Virus record (IMG/VR): IMGVR_UViG_3300027973_000046
Coordinates: 1-64,000 of that record
Reading direction: 5' to 3' (one strand)
Length of the DNA: 64,000 bases
From: a virus
This document shows positions 44,301-50,697 of this stretch, one piece after another. Numbering within the stretch: position 1 is the stretch's first letter; each line of letters starts with the position of its first letter. The position numbers were made by a program, and so were the translations under genes. Below the pieces are notes generated by a model. That model saw nothing but the letters and a program-made list of their open reading frames with translations. It searched no databases and was not told the DNA's origin.

Positions 44301-46401
44301 TTACTGGCTTTGCTCCTGGAACTGTTCCAAATATTGTTCCATCCTGTGGGTTACCAGAAGGAATTAAATGTGACATGTCTCTTGAATATGGTTTACCGAC
44401 TAGTGGATTATTTTTATCCACCATTCTTCCAGCTGGGCCAGCTGCCATTATTACTCCGCCTGCTACTGTTGATACTGCTGGCTGGACTGAAACTTTGGCC
44501 GCATTTGCTTTTGCTTCTAGATTTATAAATGACTCTGCAAGTGTATTTACTGCATTTGATAAAACAATTGTTGCTTCTGTATCAGAGTAAAATGATGTTG
44601 CGAGTCCCTTGGCGGCTGCATCTGCGGCCATGATCTCTGGTGTTAATAATTTAAAACCTTGTCCGCCTTTTGCCAGCTGCCTTAGATGAAATATTCCCTT
44701 AATAACATAGCCAATAAAGTTGCCCATAACACCAGCCAACATAATAAGAGGTCCAGCAATTGCTGTAAAGCCTCCTAATACATTTAATAATGTTTTAACT
44801 GGCTCTGGAAGCTTTTGGAAAAACTTTATAATTGCGTCAACAACTTTTAATACCTTAGTGCTTATTCTTAAGAACTGCTCTCCTGCTCCAGCTAGATCTG
44901 CTTGAACTGATGCCCAAGCTCTTTTAAATTGACCAGAGGCTGACTCTGTCATCATCTTTAATTCTCGATCTGAAATCGCTGCTAAGTCTGTTACACTTGC
45001 CTTCATTAAGTCCATTACCTGGAGTGTCTGTGAACCAGATTTCCCTAAGTTTTCAAAGAGGGCCGACATTCTTGCAAACTGAAACTTACCGAATAGTTGT
45101 TCAATTGCTCTTGATTTGTCTAAAGGATTAAGATTATCTAAAGCGGCCTGTAATTCTAATATTGTTGCAGTAAGGTCTCCAGCATTACTATTTACAATTC
45201 CCTTTAGATCAATTCCAAATCCAGCGAACTGCTCTGTTGCAACCTTGGTTGGGTTGATAAGTGATGCCATTGCTGACTTAATTGCGTTTGCGCCTTCTGA
45301 TGCATTTACTCCACCTTCTTTCATTGCTGTAAGGTATAGTGCTAAATCTTTTACATCTCCGCCGAGTGCTTTAATTACTGGACCAGCTTTTGGAATCGCT
45401 TCAGTTAAATCTGCAAGGCTTGTTGAAGTTTGGTTTTCAACTGCGTTGAGGAAGTCAATTGATTGTGCAAGCTCGTCTGTGTTTTGTTTAAATGCATTTT
45501 GAATAGCAAGAGTTGCTTTCATAGCATCTTGTCTGTCAACTTCACCAAGGACTGCAAGTCTTGTTGTTTGCTGTGTAGCTGCAATTAGTTCATTGCCCTG
45601 TTGTCCAGTTGCTGCTAAGTCTGCCGCAAGTGCAATTGTTTCTTTATAAGCAACACCATACGACCCAGCAATCTCTCTTGCTGTAGCTGTAACATCTTTT
45701 CTTACCTGCGCCAAGTCTGCAGATGAAGTTGCTGCAAGTCCGCCGTAGACCTTTGTTAATCTTACTAGCTCTGCATCCGCTTCTCTAAATGCTTTTTGTG
45801 CTGCTGCTCCAAACATAACCAAAGGAACTGTTAGTCCTACTGTTAGCTGACGACCTGCCCACTGGGTATTTTTACCCCAGTTAATAAGACCAGTAGATCC
45901 ATCAAGCATTACCTTGTTCATTATTGCGGCTTCTTGTCTAGCAATAGCCATCTTATTCTTTATTTCATCAAGGCCCTTTGCAACCATAACATTGTACTGC
46001 ATTTGGCCTTGTGCATTTTTACCTACAGGCTGAACTATAGCTTGCTGAAGCATTACTTGCTGCTTAGCAAGGTCTCTAATTAAATTGCTTGTTTTCTTTG
46101 TATGACCGTTCCAAGCATTATAATAATCGTTGAGCTTGAGGCGACCTCTATCTAAGTTCTTACCGAACTTGTCTACGTCTGAAGATAGTGATACAAAGTG
46201 TTGAGAGAACTGGCCTGTTGATGTAAGCGTTGTAGCAAACGACTTGTTCATCACTGCAATTTGGTTTGCAAGCTTTGCGTTTGTTCCCGCTGTTGTTTCT
46301 TGTAACTTTACGAGTTGGGCAGTAACCGCAGCTAGTTGAGCTCTTAGGCTCGTGAAGTCTGCGTGGGCGGTAATATTGGTAGTTATTATATTATCTGCCA
46401 T
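35359..46401 (-). CDS. Giant mosaic tape-measure protein (3680 aa)
   Basis: An uninterrupted 11-kb gene directly after the tail chaperones. The N-terminal 700 residues are a classic tape measure: long helices, TmpA-like EADAELVRLTKVYGGLA, and hydrophobic runs such as FTAIAGPLIMLAGVMGNFIG. Glycine-rich punctuation motifs (PGAFVINKAA, TPGEAVIPAN, GEKGPELFVP, NGEYVIKADS, KNEAVVPANM) lie at about residues 905, 960, 1740, 2595 and 3600. Between them are modules: a kinase-like region (about 1295-1535), a Lys/Glu/Gln-rich coiled coil (about 2035-2430), an OmpA-like domain (about 2676-2784) and two ADP-ribosyltransferase-like regions (about 3025-3165, 3375-3470). It sets tail length and may enter the host at injection. 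Confidence 0.9.
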   Translation of the reverse strand: MADNIITTNITAHADFTSLRAQLAAVTAQLVKLQETTAGTNAKLANQIAVMNKSFATTLTSTGQFSQHFVSLSSDVDKFGKNLDRGRLKLNDYYNAWNGHTKKTSNLIRDLAKQQVMLQQAIVQPVGKNAQGQMQYNVMVAKGLDEIKNKMAIARQEAAIMNKVMLDGSTGLINWGKNTQWAGRQLTVGLTVPLVMFGAAAQKAFREADAELVRLTKVYGGLAATSSADLAQVRKDVTATAREIAGSYGVAYKETIALAADLAATGQQGNELIAATQQTTRLAVLGEVDRQDAMKATLAIQNAFKQNTDELAQSIDFLNAVENQTSTSLADLTEAIPKAGPVIKALGGDVKDLALYLTAMKEGGVNASEGANAIKSAMASLINPTKVATEQFAGFGIDLKGIVNSNAGDLTATILELQAALDNLNPLDKSRAIEQLFGKFQFARMSALFENLGKSGSQTLQVMDLMKASVTDLAAISDRELKMMTESASGQFKRAWASVQADLAGAGEQFLRISTKVLKVVDAIIKFFQKLPEPVKTLLNVLGGFTAIAGPLIMLAGVMGNFIGYVIKGIFHLRQLAKGGQGFKLLTPEIMAADAAAKGLATSFYSDTEATIVLSNAVNTLAESFINLEAKANAAKVSVQPAVSTVAGGVIMAAGPAGRMVDKNNPLVGKPYSRDMSHLIPSGNPQDGTIFGTVPGAKPVNIRVGRNPQAYMDADLPKIPGLTSVGGASTGIVAAEAAKWHAMTAAIAMQSEAELKILKAEVMATGTVTSSLSDSYQALLPEFSQITDLAAKETAAIVQQVQQSKITVEQGRARIISLNATVEAMLAETTRLTAAGMGRTANLTTVPLTSQPVVDPVTGKSNMKEMFHKGPTKAMVDRIARALGGVRTSGAGYNIETTKPRFAKGGFVPGTGDTDTYHTTAEPGAFVINKAATEKHLPLITNILGGKSYYAQEGGQVPVVLTPGEAVIPANIAKRNMPLMYELNGGPGNTSGSGMHEFGGETAFERSHVSEASAADLKRVRATRGYANSVSVGRGIPIWMSRDANQQTRSVGSGMTGPQLAKEFRKAIAAGRHPFEPWMTAAQGLGGDPRNNTQFNKVFNEMLKNLEKDTRVFGGKNGVMTFEKWFEKEVIGSKSFKDIRVGDRSFKSIFNSVLQPMGPRDGKPIAALETLVKSRNGLTTIENSKLAGLAKGMLGTFSGSSFNASRQRLAIMMSRAFLKRNAGGSIPGGAVERGRYGYGKPFFIGMPKTIKQVEEQRAKRVAMEKANQAVTDSRFAKTPVTQYGELLSPTSGRSFPVPGVGGLYMKGDEKVFVKPVLDERAAVAEMRATQIAREVHGLHAPTQKVVVMRDPTDPTGRRKLLALESKFDPKVAATDAKFTTDEYFRQLVASALRGDKDLARGNLSGNVLSDVGPAGVFSAASGLRGYASVMPSVKDQAYINLLGKKGSGAKKFFAESTHQIPKGMTADEYHSRMLKEIESALPKLKQTVSRFDLNPEEKVVYEAMIKRLSDARGVNWKELHGIHSGLQMSPEKQMTPAAIAKMVAADELKRRQTGHSASLSDNAFKTDANGFRFGGLLEAITKSKAMHRIGAGFGPTGAPKPSTYESAPWGVTSLQIGMAEKLFGSTGLTKRTQKILYDKFAASLAKEMPYGYTKNAQGHLIRAVEPDVMDSVIRSAASSTLSAPEGRKVLSAIDREILRKKFANWESKKDTPLTETLKQLVFGIEKREMGGPVNSGQPYIVGEKGPELFVPRNAGGIIPNGYKAGGPINGFNPGGLIPMLKQLLLIMGISEGSKYAGEKIGGTPGNVMTTMGSFLPFLLMGNAMPKGGGKGISNMFPKATQPIGAKTAVEGVFRNGKPLLVDTKYGTQLTKLSGSANLLSKSLGAALKIFTRFNLALGITAIGVQFAWKKWQEHKEALRLNALGYGMTAEAASKAGLKFTNFNDKIKEAINNAKALREKNTLLYESMKGSGTPLKITIEEYKKLKKEVKENYSDQVALINQTGDNAEDQKALAIRLKEQLIAMGMSAEDAAKKIYTMYAASDLAPNAAAYTVRSQGFNDIKDTASAAASAIDSLTTAMETNRDATEQANQLNTAMMALSTDVESRQAKALKEARKQANKDGTYLSTGDEKQIMLDQEQAAIDEINSKVQNQGYLTKEVVDEMSKIDPAIRQIVNEQETALSLWQKTRIQVKGYTGDLRALNDQQTNDLYNLQIALGKSIEAANRAPGGALEKQYKALDANKKLQAAYEKAARGQSVAQQISDRDKINSIQKQIDANNKLTESRLKALDAAKQEGDIGREIAKKQAEYDAALATGNIAGAQQASLDIQGYQSELQYNSQKKSLEDSNTLKNLPLQKLIEAIQGKQQGIADKAQLAGEKLGDLSKTITNQESAISSVNSAMLNWEIELLKQPEAERAKWKAGKESEKMLGAVADAAKAAGIKLNGLKDLDLAKALTDGLQNKLGAMSTIDVKGNVSIYVDGKKFEIGGRGSGTKDAPYDLGKAGVGTNTISKTTLADWSGLGGFGKLGTRQKVKDVAEERGILPGQFFSLTDNDGKIFVYKMDNRGQIIEVTDPYKKADGGYIRGAGTATSDSIPAYLSNGEYVIKADSVAKYGVDHFDALNAGRFAAGGPITPTAQSDHKSSFGNGSTTVNVNHQGGKLMGPIEAWQDANKQIIKIEVPPITANFATNSYTLNKEQRLELQAIAKDLIKHKLASIVVQGHTDSVGKGKDNEILSQNRAKSIAEYMSKFVPGTAFTPVGYGEYRPLVPNTTAENRARNRRAELFLPDKYKTIYPEYVPEKHEYFLSKGRIEGGGEILGTNGQLIGTNGTLVSGGSMQSTINWGKLFKKIKSGLGFHKGGHVGGIPKFGFGGWVKSGFKKMPQIMGSAAIWQSMEEIEKRLSLKWGANENASGLSKWGRALGRVAFNTAQGGLSGLTFGGAGGLGGVGIGLVEGLAGLIKDGSQYGVKGGTQSGVKGFNANKELKNMSFSKSAQNVALTAGLSVPFGFAGNKIAPHISKIVQRVKDAKAWTHFAHNSPDALTPNIGRRTDAMHTYGPGTYGALDSTTYASDQFSTNAHKLSLSPLAWLKTAFGKGAITDGPEMAAEKLRYANKFGVSQPTYISDDFANYLRKRGYSGYKTEDGIVTNWNVGYPGFGLKNDLGKIPFAAKGILAKAKGLLSKIKSGVTGIPARIKELRLPNKLENETLKHGYQYGRKSGQAQTDLLLDPKQLKARKDYEAPLIKILDEAGYEPNDYGSGWVRKGTDPQHPKTSDFLSERDGTLYDILGQLNRGMYDFNPIVHGRGRYYYGSAVGAKVKNIEDRIMKFLKSKAIKSNPIVSRLMVNRFFGKKLTDFMVKNASDDVKGVFPAGLPMSSIQDALGTTSFHGGALSEIANRVLSSGPVGEAGKLFKGQAINPAKNWFGLDLFTTSSQSVGKAYRQKNLETNPLSSLFELALRIKSAKPLDIRHGIPALSISNPKFLRTYIKTLLKAGKNREAFEFLLQEGGSELRKIGSTASDARAQAFSQGTETAEALIRSKLDSILHTGGMQVNPGAELHNVLAMLDPEKLVAGFKKILEYSGNGIGSTYGIPQLKTGVNNVPADMLAMLHKNEAVVPANMNPFNPNANNATMGGGVYNITNNINGYDGNLEQLSSMVTQKTITAIKSLDSRNAKMAGPSFTVGAK
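36000..36275 (-). other. ADP-ribosyltransferase-like region 2 in tape measure
   Basis: Around residues 3375-3470: TSFHGGALSEIANRVLS, then WFGLDLFTTSSQSVGKAYRQ, then LFELALRIKSAKPLDIRHG. The order HG...G-hydrophobic-F-T...vG-AY...L-x-v-x-L-x-I...PLDi follows the ART-like folds found in phage polyvalent proteins. A catalytic Glu is not certain. The call is by eye and needs a profile search. Confidence 0.45.
36905..37330 (-). other. ADP-ribosyltransferase-like region 1 in tape measure
   Basis: Around residues 3025-3165: FAHNSPDALTPNIGRRTDAM, then HTYGPGTYGALDSTTYASDQ, and later FANYLRKRGYSGYKTEDG. This resembles ART-like domains (His start, G-x-G-x-Y strand, then L-x-x-x-G-Y-x-G before the last strand). 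The usual acidic motif before the last strand reads TNWNVGYPG here, so it may be inactive or a different fold. Confidence 0.4.
38050..38375 (-). other. OmpA-like peptidoglycan-binding domain in tape measure
   Basis: Around residues 2676-2784: ITANFATNSYTLNKEQRLEL, IVVQGHTDSVGKGKDNEILS, NRAKSIAEYM and GYGEYRPLVPNTTAENRARN-RRAEL. These are the consecutive signatures of OmpA/MotB C-terminal domains, which bind the diaminopimelate of peptidoglycan (Asp in HTDS and Arg in RNRR). Confidence 0.9.
41800..42520 (-). other. Kinase-like region in tape measure
   Basis: Around residues 1295-1535: GLYMKGDEKVFVKPVLDERA, then a helix AAVAEMRATQIAREVHGL, look like the N-lobe of HipA/PI3K/FAM20-type kinases (Lys strand, helix Glu). 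GDKDLARGNLSGNVLSD could be the catalytic loop (Asp...Asn). The metal-binding Asp of the next strand is unclear. Tentative. Confidence 0.35.
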
Positions 46402-46410
46402 ATATATATG

Positions 46411-47075
46411 TTACTCTATAGAGTATCCTAATCCCGCTCCGACACCGAATCCAGCTTCCGCTGCTAAGCCACCTTGTAATGAAACAACATCGTCTGCTGA
46501 TGCATTTATACCAAGTGCTCTTCTTCTAATGTCTTCGAAGGATGACCCCTCCTTATTTTCATTACTGCTTTCATTTAACTCAACGCCCTGTATTAAAGCT
46601 AAGAACTTTCTTTTCTCTTCTTCAGTTTTTTGCATTGATTTAAAAGTCTGGACCATCTCTGGCATCGAAAGACTATCTTCTAATTCTTCGTAATTTTTCC
46701 AATTACCTAGAAGAAAGACTTCCCCTTCTAAAGCGGCTAAATCTAGTTCTGCCCAGCCAGTACCGTTGCCGCTAGAAGGTTTGGGTCGTCCATCTTAATT
46801 CCACCGCATACTTCAAGAATGCGATTGATTGTTGGAACGTCAAGTGTGTCTTCAAATGCGTCAATGTCTTTAACTAGCTCTGGTAGTTGCTTTTCTAAAG
46901 CCACTGCACATGCTTCGATTAAAATTGTTAGTGTTTCATCTTCTGATGAAACTTCTGCTGTCTTCTGAATGACGACCATAAACTTGCGAAGCTCTTTAAT
47001 TGTTAAAGGCTTAAGCTTAACTGTTGCGCCATTTGCTAGTTGAATTTCTTCAACATCATATACCGTACTTGCCAT
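46411..47075 (-). CDS. Tail assembly chaperone, frameshifted long form (221 aa)
   Basis: A -1 slip at CCCAAAC (46779-46785) takes ribosomes from the 110-aa frame (99 codons used) into a second frame that runs without stop to 46411 (122 more residues). The added part includes GNWKNYEELEDSLSMPEMVQ and FLALIQGVELNESSNENKEG. This is the gpG/gpGT arrangement of siphoviruses directly before the tape measure: the long form binds the tape measure and recruits tail-tube subunits. The second frame has no good start of its own (first ATG at 46665). Confidence 0.8.
46412..46425 (-). repeat. 14-bp perfect palindrome before tape measure
   Basis: TACTCTATAGAGTA is self-complementary and lies 11 nt before the tape-measure ATG, over the last codons of the chaperone long form. 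It could be a protein site or a small RNA hairpin that limits ribosome access. No Shine-Dalgarno sequence is obvious for the giant gene. Confidence 0.5.
46743..47075 (-). CDS. Tail assembly chaperone, short form (110 aa)
   Basis: Starts MASTVYDVEEIQLANGATVK, with PLTIKELRKFMVVIQKTAEV and a helical rest, the usual look of the first tail chaperone. It stops at TAG (46743-46745), 12 codons after the slippery site. It has a strong AGGAGG and its own promoter (47105-47133). In related phages the short form is made in large excess over the frameshifted form. Confidence 0.8.
   Translation of the reverse strand: MASTVYDVEEIQLANGATVKLKPLTIKELRKFMVVIQKTAEVSSEDETLTILIEACAVALEKQLPELVKDIDAFEDTLDVPTINRILEVCGGIKMDDPNLLAATVLAGQN
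46779..46785 (-). promoter_or_regulatory. Programmed -1 frameshift site CCCAAAC
   Basis: On the minus strand the zero-frame codons are CCA-AAC preceded by C, a perfect X-XXY-YYZ heptamer. After the slip the frame stays open through the next 122 codons. Confidence 0.8.
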
Positions 47076-47104
47076 TTTAATCCTCCTAGGATCTTGTCTT
47101 AATT

Positions 47105-47133
47105 ATTGTATCATATTCAAAATACAAGAGCAA
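47105..47133 (-). promoter_or_regulatory. Promoter for chaperone/tape-measure operon
   Basis: TTGCTC - 17 bp - TACAAT on the minus strand, just after the terminator of the major tail gene and before the chaperone ribosome-binding site. Confidence 0.6.
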
Positions 47134-47139
47134 TAGAAA

Positions 47140-47161
47140 GCCCCCCAATTTCTTGGGGGGC
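47140..47161 (-). terminator. Terminator after major tail protein
   Basis: GCCCCCCAA-GAAA-TTGGGGGGC followed by TTTCT on the minus strand. It ends the major tail mRNA about 25 nt after the stop codon. Confidence 0.85.
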
Positions 47162-47185
47162 AATCTATTAATTAATTAATATTAA

Positions 47186-47884
47186 TTATGCTACTAGGAC
47201 ACGGTCAACAATAATGCCGTATTCCCTGCCTTGCTTTGCTTCTACTGGAAGCAAACGGAAGGTTACTGGGAATGTTGTTGCTGCGTTACGTGATAGTGAG
47301 AACTGTGACTGTTGTACAGAAAGAACACGACGAGCATAATATACACGCTCTGTCTTTGTTGCAGATTCTGTAGGTGCCTGTCCAACTGCTACTAGCTGAC
47401 GCTCTGTTGGTGCAATACCAAGAGCTCCTGCCTCTAGACCAATTGTGTCTGTCTTATTTTCTGCTACAGCTGTTCCAGTTGTTACTGCTGAACCTGCCTG
47501 TCCAAATACTGCAAGAACGTTCTCAAGAGTACCTTCTGCAAGCTCTGTTGCAATCATAACTTCCATTGACTCTTTGAAAAGTTTTGCTGAGTCAAGAAGC
47601 TGATCTACTGTTACTGAACCGTATGATGGGTTGTAAGTAATTTGAAGACCGTTATTTGTAAATCCAACGTTTCTCCACTTTGCTTGGTTTCCTACCGCGT
47701 TAAGTGTGTCTGCGTATGAAGCTGTTTTTAGTACTGGTGGGGTTGCTGCTGCATTTTTTACAACAAAAGCTACACCGTCGGTTGAACCTGGCTCCATGTC
47801 ATCCTTGTAGCCTGCTGATGTTGAATCAAGTGCTGACAAGAATAGTGGAGAAGCTCCAACTAGAATATTTTTGGCTGATGCCAT
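47186..47884 (-). CDS. Major tail (tube) protein
   Basis: A 232-aa protein from the ATG at 47884, chosen for the GGAGGT eight bases upstream. The sequence SAKNILVGASPLFLSALDST, then KWRNVGFTNNGLQITYNPSY and the late RKNAATTFPVTF-like segment (SRNAATTFPVTFRLLPVE) fit tail-tube proteins of actinophages. It has its own promoter and a strong terminator, as expected for a protein made in hundreds of copies. Its position before the chaperone genes also fits. Confidence 0.82.
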   Translation of the reverse strand: MASAKNILVGASPLFLSALDSTSAGYKDDMEPGSTDGVAFVVKNAAATPPVLKTASYADTLNAVGNQAKWRNVGFTNNGLQITYNPSYGSVTVDQLLDSAKLFKESMEVMIATELAEGTLENVLAVFGQAGSAVTTGTAVAENKTDTIGLEAGALGIAPTERQLVAVGQAPTESATKTERVYYARRVLSVQQSQFSLSRNAATTFPVTFRLLPVEAKQGREYGIIVDRVLVA

Positions 47885-47973
47885 TTGTATTACCTCCATT
47901 AAATAAATATATATATTGACTTACTTTTAAATCTAAATCAAAGCTGGCTAGGCTCTCTTTTTCCTCTTGCCTA

Positions 47974-48002
47974 ATTTTACTGGATAACTATACTAAAAGC
48001 AA
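47974..48002 (-). promoter_or_regulatory. Promoter for major tail protein
   Basis: TTGCTT - 17 bp - TAAAAT on the minus strand, about 90 bp before the tail-protein ATG. The 100-bp gap it lies in has no ORF. Confidence 0.5.
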
Positions 48003-48512
48003 CTAGTTGAATCTGCCGCTTTTGTCTGTGGTCCTTGAATACTTGACTTCTAGGATCACATCTGTGGACATAAAGCCCTTTAGCTCCATGGACGGATCTA
48101 TGGGGGATGTTTCTACAATATGGATGCTGTGAAACTTTAGCTTGCTAGGCCTATTTTGATCATTTACATCTACTGCCGATTCGTCCATTCTTCTAAATAG
48201 ATCAGTCATGAGGTTTCTAATCTCATATATTTCCGTGACGTCTGTGGAGTATATTGTAAATAAGATCTTCTCGCAGCATATTAACCAGTTCTCTTCATAT
48301 GACATCCCTATCTTGTCATAGATTATATGCTTCTTGCCGTTTAAAAATTGATCCATTTCTGGGGATTGCTGTACTGGGATGATTGGAATTATCTCTTTTC
48401 CGAGATTATCTGAATAGTAGTCATAGGCATCAAATATAAAAGAATCTTTTAGTTCTTTCCACAAAAATTTACGAAGCTCGAACATTGCGTCTATTTTATA
48501 GTCTACGGTCAT
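48003..48512 (-). CDS. Tail terminator/completion-like protein (169 aa)
   Basis: The place directly before the major tail gene and the fold hints (helix LRKFLWKELKDSF, strands EKILFTIYSTDVTEIYEIRN, end DVILEVKYSR) fit a tail-terminator ring protein that ends the tube at the neck. The sequence does not prove it. It overlaps the upstream gene by ATGA. Confidence 0.5.
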   Translation of the reverse strand: MTVDYKIDAMFELRKFLWKELKDSFIFDAYDYYSDNLGKEIIPIIPVQQSPEMDQFLNGKKHIIYDKIGMSYEENWLICCEKILFTIYSTDVTEIYEIRNLMTDLFRRMDESAVDVNDQNRPSKLKFHSIHIVETSPIDPSMELKGFMSTDVILEVKYSRTTDKSGRFN

Positions 48513-49351
48513 AGTGAGCCTCCAAATGCTGCATCCAAGGATGCGTCTGCCTGTATCCTTATTTTACCAGGGGTAAAGCTATATTGCACCTTTTTAATAT
48601 TCATTGGTACGTCCAAAGCCTTTGCCATTTTTAAATTAAATATTCTTTGTAGGCCTGATGATTTTATTGAAGAGTTTACTAATTGCCCACCAAAAAATCT
48701 TCCATAAGATAGTGAGAACTGGTGGGATGCTTGTGCTCCACCAGGCTTCCTAACGGTCACTGAGGTGCCTTTGGGCATAAAGACTGTTTCACCATCCATC
48801 TCGAATACAAGTCGCTCAGCGGACCTTGGGCGGATTACTATGGGCATTCCAGCCTCCATCACGTCAGCCTTGTTTCCAAATACATATTTTTTCTTTTGTT
48901 TTTTATTTTTAGTGGGCACAGATGATTTTGATAATTTAAAATTATAGTTTATTCTAAATGATAAGCCTTCCATCTCAATTGCATAAAGATTAAATAATCT
49001 AGAAGATGGTATGCCTGTTTTATTCCATTCGTAAACATGGTGTAATGATCGGGGCTTTGTTCTTGCCTGGGAATCTATATATAGCCCAAAATCTTTTTCT
49101 ATCTGATTAAAGATAGTTGTTTTAAATAGATTCTTAAATGATTCGTTTGTAGTTAATTTTGAAAGGACTGCAGCCTCATAGTATAAGAATGCTGATATTT
49201 GTGCAACCGTGCTGTCCTTAATAACTCCTGGGACTGAGCCTGCCATTAGTCTTTCTAGGCCGCTTGCTGTTTGAATTAAAGCTACGCTAGAATCCAATTT
49301 CCTGATTCTCCGATCTCTTTGCAATAGAGTTGTATGCAAGGACATTACCAA
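48509..49351 (-). CDS. Neck/connector structural protein (start uncertain)
   Basis: Up to 280 aa. The long form starts at 49351 inside the previous gene. A TTG at about 49300 or the ATG at 49246 (MAGSVPGVIKDSTVAQ) could be the true start. Features include AFLYYEAAVLSKLTTNESF, a basic KKNKKQKKKYVFGN-like loop (TKNKKQKKKYVFGN), and a beta-rich end. No family is recognised; its place between adaptor and tail terminator suggests a neck role. Confidence 0.5.
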   Translation of the reverse strand: MVMSLHTTLLQRDRRIRKLDSSVALIQTASGLERLMAGSVPGVIKDSTVAQISAFLYYEAAVLSKLTTNESFKNLFKTTIFNQIEKDFGLYIDSQARTKPRSLHHVYEWNKTGIPSSRLFNLYAIEMEGLSFRINYNFKLSKSSVPTKNKKQKKKYVFGNKADVMEAGMPIVIRPRSAERLVFEMDGETVFMPKGTSVTVRKPGGAQASHQFSLSYGRFFGGQLVNSSIKSSGLQRIFNLKMAKALDVPMNIKKVQYSFTPGKIRIQADASLDAAFGGSL

Positions 49352-49712
49352 ATGGATCGGTAATCGGGGTAGAGCTTATAACTTCAAATACTGTTGGAGT
49401 GTTATTTGGATAGTTTATTTCTTTCCATACCACGTTGCCATTCATATCTCTAACGTTAGTAATTTTTTCTCTATACGTTATTTGGTCTGGCGTTCTTATC
49501 TCAAGCATCTGCTCATTCATATACTTGTTGTTAAACGTTTGTTTGTCTCCGCCTCTTCCTGTGCCAGAATTTGAAATCATTCCTTTTGCAGAACATGGAA
49601 CAGACCTAGTAAATATCCATTCTTTTTTAATAGCACCAGTATTTTCATCTTGAGTGTCTAATTGAAGATAGATGTCTAGCTTCATTGGCATTAATGAAGT
49701 TGCCAGGCTCAT
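49287..49712 (-). CDS. Head-tail stopper-like protein (141 aa)
   Basis: Starts MSLATSLMPMKLDIYLQLDT, and continues with DENTGAIKKEWIFTRSVPCS, a beta-barrel pattern similar to head closure proteins, which read a ring of small barrels with a loop. It follows the connector gene and precedes neck genes in the usual order. The call rests mainly on order. Confidence 0.5.
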   Translation of the reverse strand: MSLATSLMPMKLDIYLQLDTQDENTGAIKKEWIFTRSVPCSAKGMISNSGTGRGGDKQTFNNKYMNEQMLEIRTPDQITYREKITNVRDMNGNVVWKEINYPNNTPTVFEVISSTPITDPFGNVLAYNSIAKRSENQEIGF

Positions 49713-50681
49713 TTAGAATACGACCATGCCATTTGTTACATATGGCGCAAGCAGTTGATCCGCGTATAAGTTTCCAGTTCCTCTGTGTGCGTCTTCCATG
49801 AACTCAAACTTCCAGTCAAATGTGCTTATGTTTTTTACGTATTTATCTTTCCATGCACGGTCTTGCTCGAAGTATTGTTTCATTAAAATTTTACAGGCTT
49901 CTTTAACATTGTCTGGCACATAGTTCCAGCCAAATAAACCTTCAACCTGATATCTCAGGTCTTTCTTAAATGTTCCAGAATGACCCCTACTATTAACTGA
50001 TGGGGTAACCATTCCGTTTGCCGAGTATATTGTGTCGTCTTGAAGATCTTGTAGGTTAACTCTGACTCCATAATTTGATTCAGAAACTATTGGTATATAG
50101 AACCAGTTGTTTACGGAAAGCGCAGAATCAAATACTTTAACGTCTTGCTCATAAAGTTTTGTAATTTGCTCTATTCTAATTGGAAGCGGAAGAATGTCTG
50201 ATCCGTGACCTTGTGCAACTTGTGTGCCTATATAGCTATGAAAAAATTGATTTGTATACGCTTCAATTAATTTTCTAGCATATTTCTCTGCTTGCTGTAA
50301 ATCATTATATGTTTTATGATTTGGGTCAGAAGGGTCCGTACCAATATTTAAATCGTCAATTACATCGTATATATTTACATACGGCGTAACAATATCTACC
50401 ATTTGAATGTTTGAAGAAGATACACCAGAGACTGAATAAGTCCATTCAATTCTAAGCTTTTTAGGTTGGCTTGCGATTGTATGTGGAATTATAATTTCAT
50501 ACGTTCCAATATCTGTATCTAGTTTTGTGGCAGTATAAGTTGCTATTGTAGCGCTTAGAGTACCAGATGGCAATGCTTCTTTTACTACTGCAGTTACATT
50601 GCCAGTTGCATCTGTTATTTCTCCACCCCAGTATAATTTAAATCTTACTGGTGAAGCTTGCTTTACATATATTTCTGCCAT
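49713..50681 (-). CDS. Head-tail connector with N-terminal beta domain (322 aa)
   Basis: The N-terminal 110 residues form a beta sandwich (KQASPVRFKLYWGGEITDAT; IGTYEIIIPHTIAS), followed by a helical connector-like part (DLQQAEKYARKLIEAYTNQF; EACKILMKQYFEQDRAWKDK) as in head-tail adaptors of the HK97 gp6 kind. It is longer than usual adaptors because of the extra beta domain, which may decorate the neck. Confidence 0.6.
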   Translation of the reverse strand: MAEIYVKQASPVRFKLYWGGEITDATGNVTAVVKEALPSGTLSATIATYTATKLDTDIGTYEIIIPHTIASQPKKLRIEWTYSVSGVSSSNIQMVDIVTPYVNIYDVIDDLNIGTDPSDPNHKTYNDLQQAEKYARKLIEAYTNQFFHSYIGTQVAQGHGSDILPLPIRIEQITKLYEQDVKVFDSALSVNNWFYIPIVSESNYGVRVNLQDLQDDTIYSANGMVTPSVNSRGHSGTFKKDLRYQVEGLFGWNYVPDNVKEACKILMKQYFEQDRAWKDKYVKNISTFDWKFEFMEDAHRGTGNLYADQLLAPYVTNGMVVF

Positions 50682-50697
50682 TAACTTATGTTAACGT

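Noticed and set aside
46411-46665. Independent 84-aa gene starting at the ATG at 46665
   Set aside because: The same frame is open further upstream to the CCCAAAC site, and no ribosome-binding site precedes that ATG; a frameshift product explains it better.
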